The position numbers and the translations under genes are program-made. A stretch of 20,409 bases of DNA from an uncultured archaeon (GTDB lineage: Archaea; Korarchaeota; Korarchaeia; Korarchaeales; Korarchaeaceae), in the NCBI GenBank assembly GCA_938073845.1, contig CALJEO010000097.1:1-20409 (forward strand), in the 5' to 3' direction. The notes under the pieces were generated by a model that had not been told where the DNA came from, ran no database searches, and saw only the letters and a program-made list of their open reading frames with translations. Positions 1 to 7,700 of the stretch are shown piece after piece. How positions within the stretch are numbered: the first letter of the stretch is position 1; the number at the start of each line of letters is the position of its first letter.

Positions 1-448
1 CCCTCTGCTGCTGGCCCCCGCTCAGTCTTCCGAAGGGCTCGTTCATAAGCCCCCCTATCCCGAGGAGTTTTGAGATCTCCCCCATCCTCTCCTCGAGTTC
101 CGATGCTCTGAGAGAGGCTAAACCCATCCGGATCACCTGCCTCACCGTGTAGCTCTCCTCTGGGGGCTTCATGAAGTCCTGTGGGACGTAGCTGCAGAGC
201 TTCCTAGCCTCAACTATCCTCCTGCTCCTCGTGTTTATCCCAATGAGGAAGGCCTCCCCCCTGAAGGGCCTGAGGAGCCCCAAGCAGGTCTCAACGAGGG
301 TGGTCTTTCCCGCACCGTTCGGTCCCGTTATGAGCACGGATTCACCGAACCTCACCGAGAGGTTAATCCCCCTTATCGCGGGCCTCTCGCTCCCAGAGTA
401 AGAGACCCAGACGTCCTCCAACCTCACGGCCTCGCTCGTCTCAGACAC
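1..448 (-). CDS. ABC transporter ATP-binding protein (metal type), partial at the left edge
   Basis: This is the ATP-hydrolysing subunit of an ABC importer, acting on the cytoplasmic face with a membrane permease that should lie beyond the window. The 149 visible residues hold a Walker A motif GPNGAGKTT (about residues 37-45), a Q-loop in SYVPQDF, and the signature LSGGQQQR right at the window edge, so Walker B and the H-loop are missing. The start chosen is GTG at 448: GGGAGG lies 8 bases upstream and an AT-rich TATA-like element is centred 26 bases upstream. An in-frame ATG 13 codons earlier would lie inside that element and is less likely. It follows the substrate-binding protein gene on the same strand after a 293-base gap, so a zinc or manganese type importer is likely by context; the ATPase alone does not show the substrate. 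Confidence 0.9.
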   Translation of the reverse strand, partial: MSETSEAVRLEDVWVSYSGSERPAIRGINLSVRFGESVLITGPNGAGKTTLVETCLGLLRPFRGEAFLIGINTRSRRIVEARKLCSYVPQDFMKPPEESYTVRQVIRMGLASLRASELEERMGEISKLLGIGGLMNEPFGRLSGGQQQR

Positions 449-741
449 GAGAGCTCCCTCCCATCCGAAATAAAAAAGTAACATAGAATTCGCCCCTTCA
501 GCATGAGCGCCCGCTGAGCCACCCTAGGGGATCCTCCCCATGAGCTCAGCCACGCCTCAGGGATTCCTTCTCGCTGAGGGACGGGAACTCCGAACAATTG
601 CTCCTCAACACCTGCGCGTAGCTCGCTGATACCCAGTACGTTTGGGGGCTAGCCGCATCTCGAGGCGCAGGTGAGGCCGGCTCACCCCGGAAGGGCCCTG
701 GGACCCAGCCTATCAAGCAACCTCCCGTGACTGTGCATCCG
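449..741. other. Gap between the two ABC transporter genes, with a nested hairpin
   Basis: No convincing gene lies here. A 71-codon minus-strand frame (546-761) overlaps the end of the substrate-binding protein gene but has low-complexity composition and resembles no family, so I leave it out. The notable structure is at 513-550: GCTGAGC (513-519) pairs with GCTCAGC (544-550), enclosing an inner hairpin GGGGA-TCC-TCCCC (527-539). A further short inverted repeat, CCTCAG (555-560) with CTGAGG (574-579), lies next to it. In the minus-strand transcript these would fold between the two genes and could be a processing or attenuation element. Confidence 0.4.
468..480 (-). promoter_or_regulatory. TATA box for the ABC ATPase gene
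   Basis: The minus strand reads TACTTTTTTATTT, centred 26 bases before the GTG at 448. This is the same spacing seen for most other genes here, so I read it as a TATA box giving a nearly leaderless transcript. The T6 run could instead be a U-tract terminator for the upstream gene; the sequence does not exclude that. Confidence 0.45.
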
Positions 742-1671
742 CTAAACTCCTCCAGGCTCACGAGGCCACCTCCTCAGGATCAGAACGGCCTCCGCTACGG
801 CCACGATAGCTAACGCTACGGCTATCACCTCATATAAACGAGCTCGGCCACTGTGCTCACTCACCGAAGCCCTGAGCTCAGCGTGTGAGAGGGCATCGGC
901 CAGCCTCTCAGCGTTCCACATCATCACCTGTGTCATGTTCCTGAGCTCAGGAGGCGACTCCGGGAAGTTGGAGAGGGCTACCTCAACGGCGTTCACCTGG
1001 GATGCCACCCTATACCCTATCTCGGTCCCGCTCTGAAGGTTATCAACGATGAGCAGGGCCTTCCTCTCAGTGGCGTTCCTCAGGATCGACTCGAAGAGCT
1101 TCGCGGATACCCTCTCGGGAGGGGGGAAGGTAGCGACTACCTCGAAACCCAGAAACCTTAGGAAGTCCGCTACGAACATCATACTGACCACGGGCTTGCC
1201 GGAGAAACCCTCCCGCTCAGCGATCCTCCTGAGCTCCTCTGATGTTTCATCTATGGCCTTAAGGCACTTCTCGAGCTTAGCGGATGTGCTCAAGCCAAGG
1301 TGGAGATCCAGTATCCTGGAGACGTTGATATACATCAACTTGAGCTCCCCAGGGGTGTTCCATCCTCCCTTCACCTTCACAACAGGAGCTCCGCTGCCCG
1401 AGGCCCTCCTGAGCTCCTCCACCCAGGGCTCTATACCGTGGTAGAGTATGAGGTCAGCTCCGGCCACAGCATAGGCGTCGCTCGGCCTGGCATCGTAGTG
1501 CCCCGGGCAGATGTTGGGAGGGGCTATAACCTCAACGTCGACGGAGTCTCCGGCCAGATCCCTCACCACGCTGCCGAGCACCGTGGTTGAGCACACCACC
1601 TTAGGTTTATCATCAGCTAGCGCTACGATCGTGGGCAGCATGAGGACGAGCAGGAGGACCGTGGGTCTCAT
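742..1671 (-). CDS. Metal ABC transporter substrate-binding protein, ZnuA/TroA-like, membrane anchored
   Basis: This is the extracytoplasmic binding protein of an importer of the ZnuA/TroA fold. The ATG at 1671 gives 309 residues beginning with a hydrophobic signal peptide (about 1-18); a longer frame adds 24 unlikely residues upstream, while a TATA box is centred 25 bases before 1671. A hydrophobic stretch near the C-terminus (YEVIAVALAIVAVAEAVLI), followed by arginines, would anchor it in the membrane, as is common in archaea. The family's first ligand motif is present as CPGHYDARPSD (Cys55, His58), followed by LILYHGIEPW (His78, Glu81). The usual second histidine motif (DPHxW) and third (HxxFxYF) are not recognisable; the third site reads MMFVADFLRFLGF. 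Metal specificity is therefore uncertain. The ATPase gene follows on the same strand. Confidence 0.85.
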   Translation of the reverse strand: MRPTVLLLVLMLPTIVALADDKPKVVCSTTVLGSVVRDLAGDSVDVEVIAPPNICPGHYDARPSDAYAVAGADLILYHGIEPWVEELRRASGSGAPVVKVKGGWNTPGELKLMYINVSRILDLHLGLSTSAKLEKCLKAIDETSEELRRIAEREGFSGKPVVSMMFVADFLRFLGFEVVATFPPPERVSAKLFESILRNATERKALLIVDNLQSGTEIGYRVASQVNAVEVALSNFPESPPELRNMTQVMMWNAERLADALSHAELRASVSEHSGRARLYEVIAVALAIVAVAEAVLILRRWPREPGGV

Positions 1672-1690
1672 GAGGCTACGTCGGGCGGCC

Positions 1691-1700
1691 ACAATATAAC
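1691..1700 (-). promoter_or_regulatory. TATA box for the substrate-binding protein gene
   Basis: The minus strand reads GTTATATTGT, centred about 25 bases before the ATG at 1671. This supports a leaderless start there and argues against the longer frame, which would begin upstream of the TATA box. Confidence 0.6.
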
Positions 1701-1891
1701 TAATACACAGCGTCGTTAATATTTGTTCATCCTGATGCAGCATGGAAGCGGGTCAATGCGACCCTTGAGGATCCGATCAGGTTGAGGGCCTCTCGGGATA
1801 GGAGGGTGGCTGGATCGGTGAGGGGCCTCAGGCTAGGAGTGGATCACGTCACCACACTGGCAACTCGGTCGCTCCCATGAGGAATTCTTGA

Positions 1892-2098
1892 ATGCCCGCG
1901 AGGACGCCCCTGAGGCTGGCGGGGGATACCGAGGTCTCCGTTAACGAAGCGTACATCGGATCTCCGATATGAAGGTGATGCTAAGCGGTTCACTCAGCGC
2001 TTCTAGTGGGTGAGGACGATCTTGTCACGCTCTCGTGGTCCACGGAGAGGGATTTTTGGGGTACATATGATGCCCCGGATTTGATCATGATGCCCTGA
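1892..2098 (+). pseudogene. Possible decayed coding fragment, family not recognised
   Basis: In one plus-strand frame, two stretches separated by three stops within 15 bases read like ordinary protein: RLAGDTEVSVNEAYIGSPI (ending at 1969) and LVGEDDLVTLSWSTERDFWG further on, finishing at a TGA at 2096-2098. Their balanced amino acid mix contrasts with the arginine, proline and serine-rich shadow frames typical of this GC-rich DNA. I cannot assign a family, and chance remains quite possible. Confidence 0.2.
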
Positions 2099-2292
2099 AA
2101 TGGTCAGTGACGTATGTGTCCTGGGCCTCGCCTGTGGATGGTAGCCCTTGGGCATTGGCCTTGAGCCCTCCCGTGTTCATAGCTCTCCAGATATTTGAGG
2201 ATGAAGGGAGACCCATTTGATTTCCCCTCGGGTGTTGACATCCTTTCCTAAGTGGTTCCCCTGAAAGCTGACTGCGGTGAAGTGGAGGGTCC

Positions 2293-2316
2293 CACCGAGC
2301 GTTCCTGAGCTCGGTG
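2293..2316. repeat. Perfect 8-bp hairpin in the gene-free stretch
   Basis: CACCGAGC (2293-2300) and GCTCGGTG (2309-2316) are exact inverted repeats around an 8-base loop, GTTCCTGA. It lies well away from both flanking genes, so it is not obviously a terminator. It could belong to a structured RNA or be a mobile-element remnant. Confidence 0.5.
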
Positions 2317-2622
2317 AGAACTGCCCCGCATGTCCTACCTAGGGGGTTGGAGACCTTCCGCGAGCTCACGGGAAGCTTAGTGGCTCCTGTGAATCAGACG
2401 CCACTCTAAGTTTTTCACTCAGCTGCCGCCGTGGGGAAGAGGTTGCATCGATCGAGCTGTTCCGGCGTTGCCTCAAGGTCCTCGTTGAGGTTGGTTGAGA
2501 GGCTACAGGGCGTTATGCGGGCAGCTCACATCCTGCTGGCAGTCCGAGCGATGGACCCGATCCTGGGGAGTAGGGGCGGTTTAGCCTAATGGTCCTCAGA
2601 GAAGTTGGGAGGACGCTGAGCC

Positions 2623-2895
2623 CTATGTAGGTGATCCACTGGTTCTATGAGGGGACCTGTAAGCGACGCACTTGTCGAAATTCCCTTCCTTCCCCAGGCA
2701 CTCGAAGCTAAGCCCCATCCTCCTCGCTAGGGCCTCAGCGGCCCTCGAGGGAAAGGCCGAATCATCCAGGATGAGGAGGATCCCCTCACCCTCCTTGAGC
2801 TCCCTGGCTAGCCTCAGGAAGGTGGCCACGGGCGACTCGGTGCATCCCCTCAAGCTCCTAGCCATGTTGACCTCAGATACTATGACGTAGCTCAT
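2623..2895 (-). CDS. Small TusA-like sulfur-carrier candidate
   Basis: This 90-residue protein has the size and outline of the TusA/SirA family. An N-terminal strand is followed by SLRGCTESPVATFLRLAREL, resembling the TusA signature (cysteine, then a proline one turn into a helix). Then come a strand ILLILDDS, a helix, and a final CVAYR strand. Cys18 is the likely sulfur-carrying residue; the canonical CPxP motif is altered to CTESP, so the assignment is tentative. The ATG at 2895 has GAGGTGA just upstream, overlapping the end of the IscU gene, and only 4 bases separate that gene's TGA from this ATG. It is thus cotranscribed with iscU, downstream of a cysteine desulfurase, which fits a role in passing sulfur to a further acceptor such as tRNA or a cofactor. 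Confidence 0.6.
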   Translation of the reverse strand: MSYVIVSEVNMARSLRGCTESPVATFLRLARELKEGEGILLILDDSAFPSRAAEALARRMGLSFECLGKEGNFDKCVAYRSPHRTSGSPT

Positions 2896-2899
2896 GGCC

Positions 2900-3388
2900 T
2901 CACCTCAGAGTACCCCTTCCATATAACCTCTCTATCATCTCCTCTTCCTCCAAAGCTTGCTTTTCAACCGAAGTAAGGCTTTCTGGAAGCCAATCAGGTC
3001 TCCTCTCCCCATAGTACCTCCTTATCGCCCTCCTAAGAGCACCCACGGCGAGTATGCTGCAGTGCCTCTTCACGGGGGGCAGGCCGCCCAGCTCATCAGC
3101 CACCTCCTTCCACTCGACGCTCCAAGCCTCCCTGAGGGTCTTCCCCTTCACCATCTCAGTGAGTATACTCGCTGCTGCTATGTTCGCGGCACAACCGTAG
3201 CTCTCGAACCTCGCCTCCTCAATGACATCCCCTTCCCCTATCCTCAGGTATATGCTTATCACGTCTCCGCAAGCCGGACTTCCGGCTTGGGCGAAGGCAT
3301 CAGCGTCGTCGATCCTCCCCAGGTTCCTCGGGTTCCTGAAGAGCTCAAGTACCTTCGGTGTGTAGGGAAGCGGAACCCTGGTGCTCAT
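2900..3388 (-). CDS. iscU: Fe-S cluster assembly scaffold protein IscU/NifU-like
   Basis: IscU binds the nascent iron-sulfur cluster built from sulfur delivered by a cysteine desulfurase. The 162 residues carry all expected ligands: Cys40 and Asp42 in SPACGD, Cys66 in ESYGCAANIAAAS, and His109-Cys110 in KRHCSILAVGAL. The LPPVKRHC context matches the LPPVK-type loop that contacts the chaperone in bacterial IscU. A C-terminal extension of about 35 charged residues, ending in a likely helix, goes beyond the usual 125-130 residue core. The ATG at 3388 is preceded by a weak GTGGGAG and a TATA box about 32 bases upstream, so it may be transcribed on its own as well as with iscS, whose stop lies 47 bases upstream. 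The TusA-like gene follows 4 bases later. Confidence 0.93.
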   Translation of the reverse strand: MSTRVPLPYTPKVLELFRNPRNLGRIDDADAFAQAGSPACGDVISIYLRIGEGDVIEEARFESYGCAANIAAASILTEMVKGKTLREAWSVEWKEVADELGGLPPVKRHCSILAVGALRRAIRRYYGERRPDWLPESLTSVEKQALEEEEMIERLYGRGTLR

Positions 3389-3415
3389 GCTCCCACGCTA
3401 TTAACTATTGTTTTA

Positions 3416-3425
3416 GGATATAACC
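3416..3425 (-). promoter_or_regulatory. TATA box for the iscU operon
   Basis: The minus strand reads GGTTATATCC in the 47-base space between iscS and iscU, about 32 bases before the iscU ATG. This predicts a short leader of some 6-8 bases and separate control of iscU plus the TusA-like gene. Confidence 0.5.
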
Positions 3426-3435
3426 TTTTCCGGCA

Positions 3436-4635
3436 TCAGAGGGGACTTATGGACCTGAGCCTCTCAACGCTCTCCCTGACCTGCTCGCTCACGTACCTCA
3501 TCTCCTCGAGCTCATGATACCTGGTCAGCTTGAGGAGGAGGCTTCCATGGGCCTCCTCGTGCTTCCTCCCTATCGCGAGCATCACGTGGCTTGGCTCAAG
3601 TATCCTGCTCGTGCAGGCACTGCCGCTGGAGACGTAAACCCCCCTCATGCTCAGCTCCACGGTCAGCGCTTCACCCTCAACGCGCAGGAAGCTTATATTG
3701 ACGTTATCCGGGGCTCTCTCCCTACCTGAGGGACCGTTTAGCATACAATCGGAGACGCTGCTAGTTATAGAATCTATCAGGAAATCCCTAAGTGAGGCCA
3801 TCCTCTCAACTTTTTCCTCAAGATCGTTGAAAGCTAGCTCTATTGCCTTCCTGAATCCGGCGATTGCTGGGACGTTCTCCACCCCTGGCCAGAGGGTCTG
3901 GCTGCTCAGGGCTCCCCTCAGTATGGGCTGGACCTCGACTTCCCTAACGTAAAGAACAGCAGCCCCCTTAGGGCCGAGTATCTTGTGGGAGCTCAGCGTC
4001 AGCATGTCCACATCAAGCCTGCTCAGGTCTATCGGCACTCTAGCGTATGCATCGCAAGCATCCGTGTGGAATATAGCATTCGGGTTCCTATCCTTCACTG
4101 TCTCCACGAGCTCCCTCATCCTCTGGATCGTACCTATCTCATGGTTCACCATCCCTACGCTGACCAGCAAAGTTTCCCTATCCACGAGCTCCGAGAGCAC
4201 GTCAGCTAGGACGAATCCCCTCTCATCAACTGGAGCCCTCACTACCTTAAACCCGAGTTCCTCAAGCGAGATAGCTGGTAGGAGAACGCTGTAATGCTCT
4301 ATATCCGATACTATGATCTTCCTCCCCTTCCCCCTATTGGCTTTGGCTGAGCCAACTATTGCTAAGTTATTGGCCTCAGTTCCACTGTGGACGAAGTTCA
4401 CGTCCTCCTTATCCCCTCTCAACGTCTCAGCTATCAGCTCAGAGGTCTCCTCCAGCACCTCGAAGGCCTCCCAGCCGGGCCTGTTGGTTATTGAGGGATG
4501 GCCGTAGCCTATCGAGTTGAAGTAAGGGAGCATAGCCTCCACGACTTCCTTAGGAACCCATCCGGAGTTCTCATTATCGAGGTAAACCTCTCTAGTTGGC
4601 TTCCCATGCACCCTCAGGAGGTCCCTGACGCTCAT
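3436..4635 (-). CDS. iscS: Cysteine desulfurase, IscS/NifS class, PLP-dependent
   Basis: It removes sulfur from L-cysteine, leaving alanine, and passes it as a persulfide to IscU next door. The 399 residues show class V aminotransferase landmarks: SGTEANNLAI (about 84-93), the PLP-stacking His114 in SDIEHYS, VNHEIGTIQ, Asp192 in HTDACDAY, the PLP Lys218 in LSSHKILGPKG, and the catalytic loop SSGSACTS with Cys341. The short loop sequence after Cys341 leads to SHVMLAIG, typical of group I enzymes. The usual C-terminal R(F/L)SLGRxNTEE motif is altered to LLLKLTRYHELEE, a modest divergence. ATG 4635 sits 26 bases after a TATA box, so a leaderless message is likely. IscU is encoded 47 bases downstream. 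Confidence 0.93.
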   Translation of the reverse strand: MSVRDLLRVHGKPTREVYLDNENSGWVPKEVVEAMLPYFNSIGYGHPSITNRPGWEAFEVLEETSELIAETLRGDKEDVNFVHSGTEANNLAIVGSAKANRGKGRKIIVSDIEHYSVLLPAISLEELGFKVVRAPVDERGFVLADVLSELVDRETLLVSVGMVNHEIGTIQRMRELVETVKDRNPNAIFHTDACDAYARVPIDLSRLDVDMLTLSSHKILGPKGAAVLYVREVEVQPILRGALSSQTLWPGVENVPAIAGFRKAIELAFNDLEEKVERMASLRDFLIDSITSSVSDCMLNGPSGRERAPDNVNISFLRVEGEALTVELSMRGVYVSSGSACTSRILEPSHVMLAIGRKHEEAHGSLLLKLTRYHELEEMRYVSEQVRESVERLRSISPL

Positions 4636-4656
4636 ATCAACACGGGCGCGGGAGGA

Positions 4657-4666
4657 GCTAATAACC
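4657..4666 (-). promoter_or_regulatory. TATA box for iscS with a small inverted repeat
   Basis: The minus strand reads GGTTATTAGC, centred 26 bases before the iscS ATG. It overlaps a short inverted repeat, ATAAC-CTTA-GTTAT (4661-4674), which could be a regulator site over the promoter. Just beyond is a GC-only palindrome, CCCGCGCGGG (4679-4688). Confidence 0.5.
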
Positions 4667-4726
4667 TTAGTTATCCGGCCCGCGCGGGACCCGTCCGATC
4701 CTCAAAGCGTGCCAGCCACTTTTCAC

Positions 4727-7700
4727 TCAACCCCCTCTACGGGGCTTGGTCGCTTTGGGCGGTCTTCCCCGGATCATCCGGCGCCTCCATGAGATCCCCC
4801 TCGCCATCAGGTAGTTCAGGAGTGCGGTGAGAGGTAAGAAGCTGGCTAGGGCCTCGGGCAGGTAATTGGTCTCATCGAACGCCTTGACGAGGAACCTCTC
4901 CCTGGATAGGTCCTCCTTAGGGGCTTCAAGTTCGCTGAGCAGGAGAGCCCCGTCAGCGGCTATCACTGTGAGCTTCGCTTCGCTTGTTTTGACGTTGAAG
5001 GCATCGCTCATACTCCTCCTAAACGCGTAGTACCTCTCCAGCCTCACATCGCCGCTGGCCACCACGCTGAACGGTGTCCTGAGCCTCACAATAGCATCGC
5101 TCACGTTCATCCCCCTCATGCCCCTCAGCATGAGGTCAGCGTAGAAACCATCTCCCCTCAAGTAATCCAATCGCTCAGCCTCCAGCTCCGTCGAGTTCAG
5201 GTAAACCCTTTTTCCATTCACTATCAGGTAGACTGTCCTCCCGTATACCCTAACATCCCCTGATACCTTCAATCCAGTGATTACGGCTTTTATCCCAGGG
5301 ATGGGAAGCTCCTGACCACTTAGCTTCATTCTCAGCCCTGGGAACATCTTCTTAGCTTCGGTGAGGTTCCTCAGCCCCCTATCCACCCATTCGCTGAGGT
5401 CGACATCTCCCCCTCCGGATACGCTCAGCGTGAGCGAGCAAGCTTCCCTCCTCCAGGTCAGGCTGTGGCTTCCCGAAAAGCTTCCGCTCACCACACCCGT
5501 GAAGTTACCGGTCTCAAAGCCCAGGACCCCTATCCTCTCAACGGAAGGTAGCTCCATCCTCCTTCCATTCACGGAAGCCTCCAGATGGTCGTTCAACGTG
5601 AGCTCTATCTCGTTGCACTCCCAGCTGAGCGGAACAGGTACCTGAGCCCCGGATGAGACGTTCCCACCCCTCACCACCCTGTTGATGGCTATACCCCTGT
5701 CCAAGTAGACCTGGAATATCCTGTAGTTCCCCAGGTTTGAGAAATCATATATTATGCCCACATAACCCTGAAGGTCGCCGCAGACCTTGAGCCTGAAGGA
5801 TCCCCTATCCAGCTCGTAGGTGGTGATGGCTATGTTCCTCTCCCCCTTAACCCTCATGCCACCCTCAGCTCTCGAGAGATTCCCCCTCAGGTAGAGCCAC
5901 CTCAGGTCTCCCCTCTCCCCGGGCAGCTCCTCCGAGATACTCTGGTTAGCTGAGCTGGGGCCTATGCATATCCCAGCCGGAGCTCCCGGATCATCGCTGA
6001 GGTATATTGAGTGAGAGGGGAGCTCCTTCCTCAGGAGCTCATAGGCTACGAGGCTCCTCCTCATGAAGTAAGTATCCGCTGGCAGTATGATTGCCAGGCT
6101 AGCGTTCGGGAGGGGGGGCTCGGATAGCTCGATCTTGCTGATGGAAGGTGCGCTCATTATGGGCCCTAGGAACATGAAAAGGTAGTTGTAAGTGGAGTTC
6201 TCCCCATTGAGGAATGCCACATCACCTAAGGTAGTGAGCACAGCTAACTCACCCTTTGATAAGCTAGCGAGCGTGAGAAGAGGTACTTCAGGCCCCTTCG
6301 AGATCCAGGGTGAGAGCTGCCTCATCGAGCTCGCATGCATCAGTGAGGCAACTGTGGAGGAGTAGTAGCTGAGGGTTAGGACCTGCTCCTGATCGCTCAA
6401 GCTCCTCTTCACGGCGAAATCGAAGTCAGGGGCTAGGATGGAGCCCGAGGCGGTTTTGTTGAGCTGGTTCCACTTCTGCACACTCAGGGCAGTTGAGGAG
6501 AAGCCAAAAACCACTAAGCCAGCTAGTAGAACAGCGTAGAGCTTTGAGTCCCTAGAAAGAGTTAAAATCCTCCTCAAAAGGGGTGCTGATAATGCTGCCA
6601 AGCCTATAGCGGCGTAAAGCGGGAACCTGTACTCCCAGTAGAGCAGGTCGAAACCCGACAGCTTCAGGTAGGTGACGAGCCTGCCGAGCAGAAGGCTGGT
6701 TATCGCGAAAATCGCGTACCCCTGGAGGAGCTCACCATCAGATCTGAGCGAGATGATAGCTAAGAGGCCAGCTATGCCCACTAAGTTGGGGTAGAAGAAC
6801 CAGGGCACGTGGCCAAGGTAGAATATCTCACTCACCCTCACCTCCCCCAGGTGGAGCTGCCACACCAAGAGGCCTGCAGCGTAGAAGGCGAGCAGCATCG
6901 AGAGGATGAGGTTCCTCCTCCCCGAGAGCATGCTGATGAACCTGGCTAGCCCCAGGTACCTCCCCCTCACTTCGTTCAAGGTAAGGGAGAGGAGGCCAGC
7001 TAGCAGGAGGTAGAGGGAGGTGGAAGCTATTCTTCCTCCGTAAACCCCTGGGGTTATGTAGAGGGAGTAGAGCGTCAGCCCAGCTAGGATGGTGGCTAAG
7101 GCTGAGTACCTCCTCCCCCCGAGGAGGGCTGACGCTACCACTAAGTAAGCTGCGAACACCAGGGCCTCGGCCACGTGGACCAGGAAGGTGAAGGTCAAGG
7201 AGGGGAAGATGAGGAGGATCTTCCTCCTCCCCTCCACATGGAGATCAGAGTAGAGGAGGAATGCGAGGAGCCCTATGGCCAGCGTGAGGGGTAGTCCCCA
7301 GAAGAAGATGGGATGGCTCCATATGATGCTTCTGTAAGAGGCTTCATTCGCCTTATCAAGCCCGTTGTAATCTGTCCCATACCTGATCGCCGCTAGGAGT
7401 CCGAGGTTGGTGAATAGGCTCCAGATGAGGAGCGCCTCGCTCCTCCACCTGAGCTTGGAGAAGGAGCTCGCTAGCAGGAGGAAGGATGCTAAGTTCAGGG
7501 GGATCACTGTCAATATGACGCTGAATGAGTCCGCCTTTGTGATCATGTAGACCGAGCTGAGGAGGGTGTGGAAGCCCAGGTAGCTCCAGGAGTTGTAGCT
7601 GCTGGGCCTCCTCGCGAGCTCCCAGGCCGCGTCCTGATGGTAAAGTATGTCATTCGTGGAGAGTCTGAATATGTTAGGGTAAGCTAGGGCCAGCTCCAGG

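Larger units (their letters stand above)
1701..2622. other. Long stretch without an intact gene
   Basis: More than 900 bases separate the ABC transporter from the sulfur-transfer cluster. All six frames are broken by stops. The longest frame (2085-2369, minus, 94 codons) has composition unlike its neighbours and no recognisable domain. I see no tRNA T-loop, no RNase P or SRP RNA core motif, and no regularly spaced repeats. What stands out is a perfect 8-bp hairpin at 2293-2316, a direct repeat of ATGATGCCC (2067-2075 and 2087-2095), and short protein-like runs on the plus strand at 1892-2098. A decayed gene or mobile-element remnant is the simplest reading; an unknown structured RNA is the alternative. 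Confidence 0.5.

Noticed and set aside
660..715. CCGGAAGGG segment resembling the SRP RNA helix 8 loop
   Set aside because: The flanking bulge bases conserved in SRP RNA (GUCAGG and GCAGC) are absent and no long pairing arms are seen.
546..761. 71-codon frame after the binding-protein gene
   Set aside because: Low-complexity composition, no known domain, and its region is better explained by hairpins and the ATPase promoter.
2067..2098. C/D box guide RNA suggested by repeated ATGATG and a CTGA
   Set aside because: The boxes do not match RUGAUGA and the C, D', C', D order and spacing are not met.
2085..2369. 94-codon minus-strand frame, considered as a TnpB-type transposase remnant or small gene
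   Set aside because: No zinc-finger cysteine pattern or RuvC motif is visible, the composition is that of a shadow frame, and no ribosome binding site or TATA box fits its start.
4677..4690. GC palindrome as terminator of the giant gene
   Set aside because: It has no following T-tract on the relevant strand and is about 40 bases past the stop; the evidence is too weak to call.
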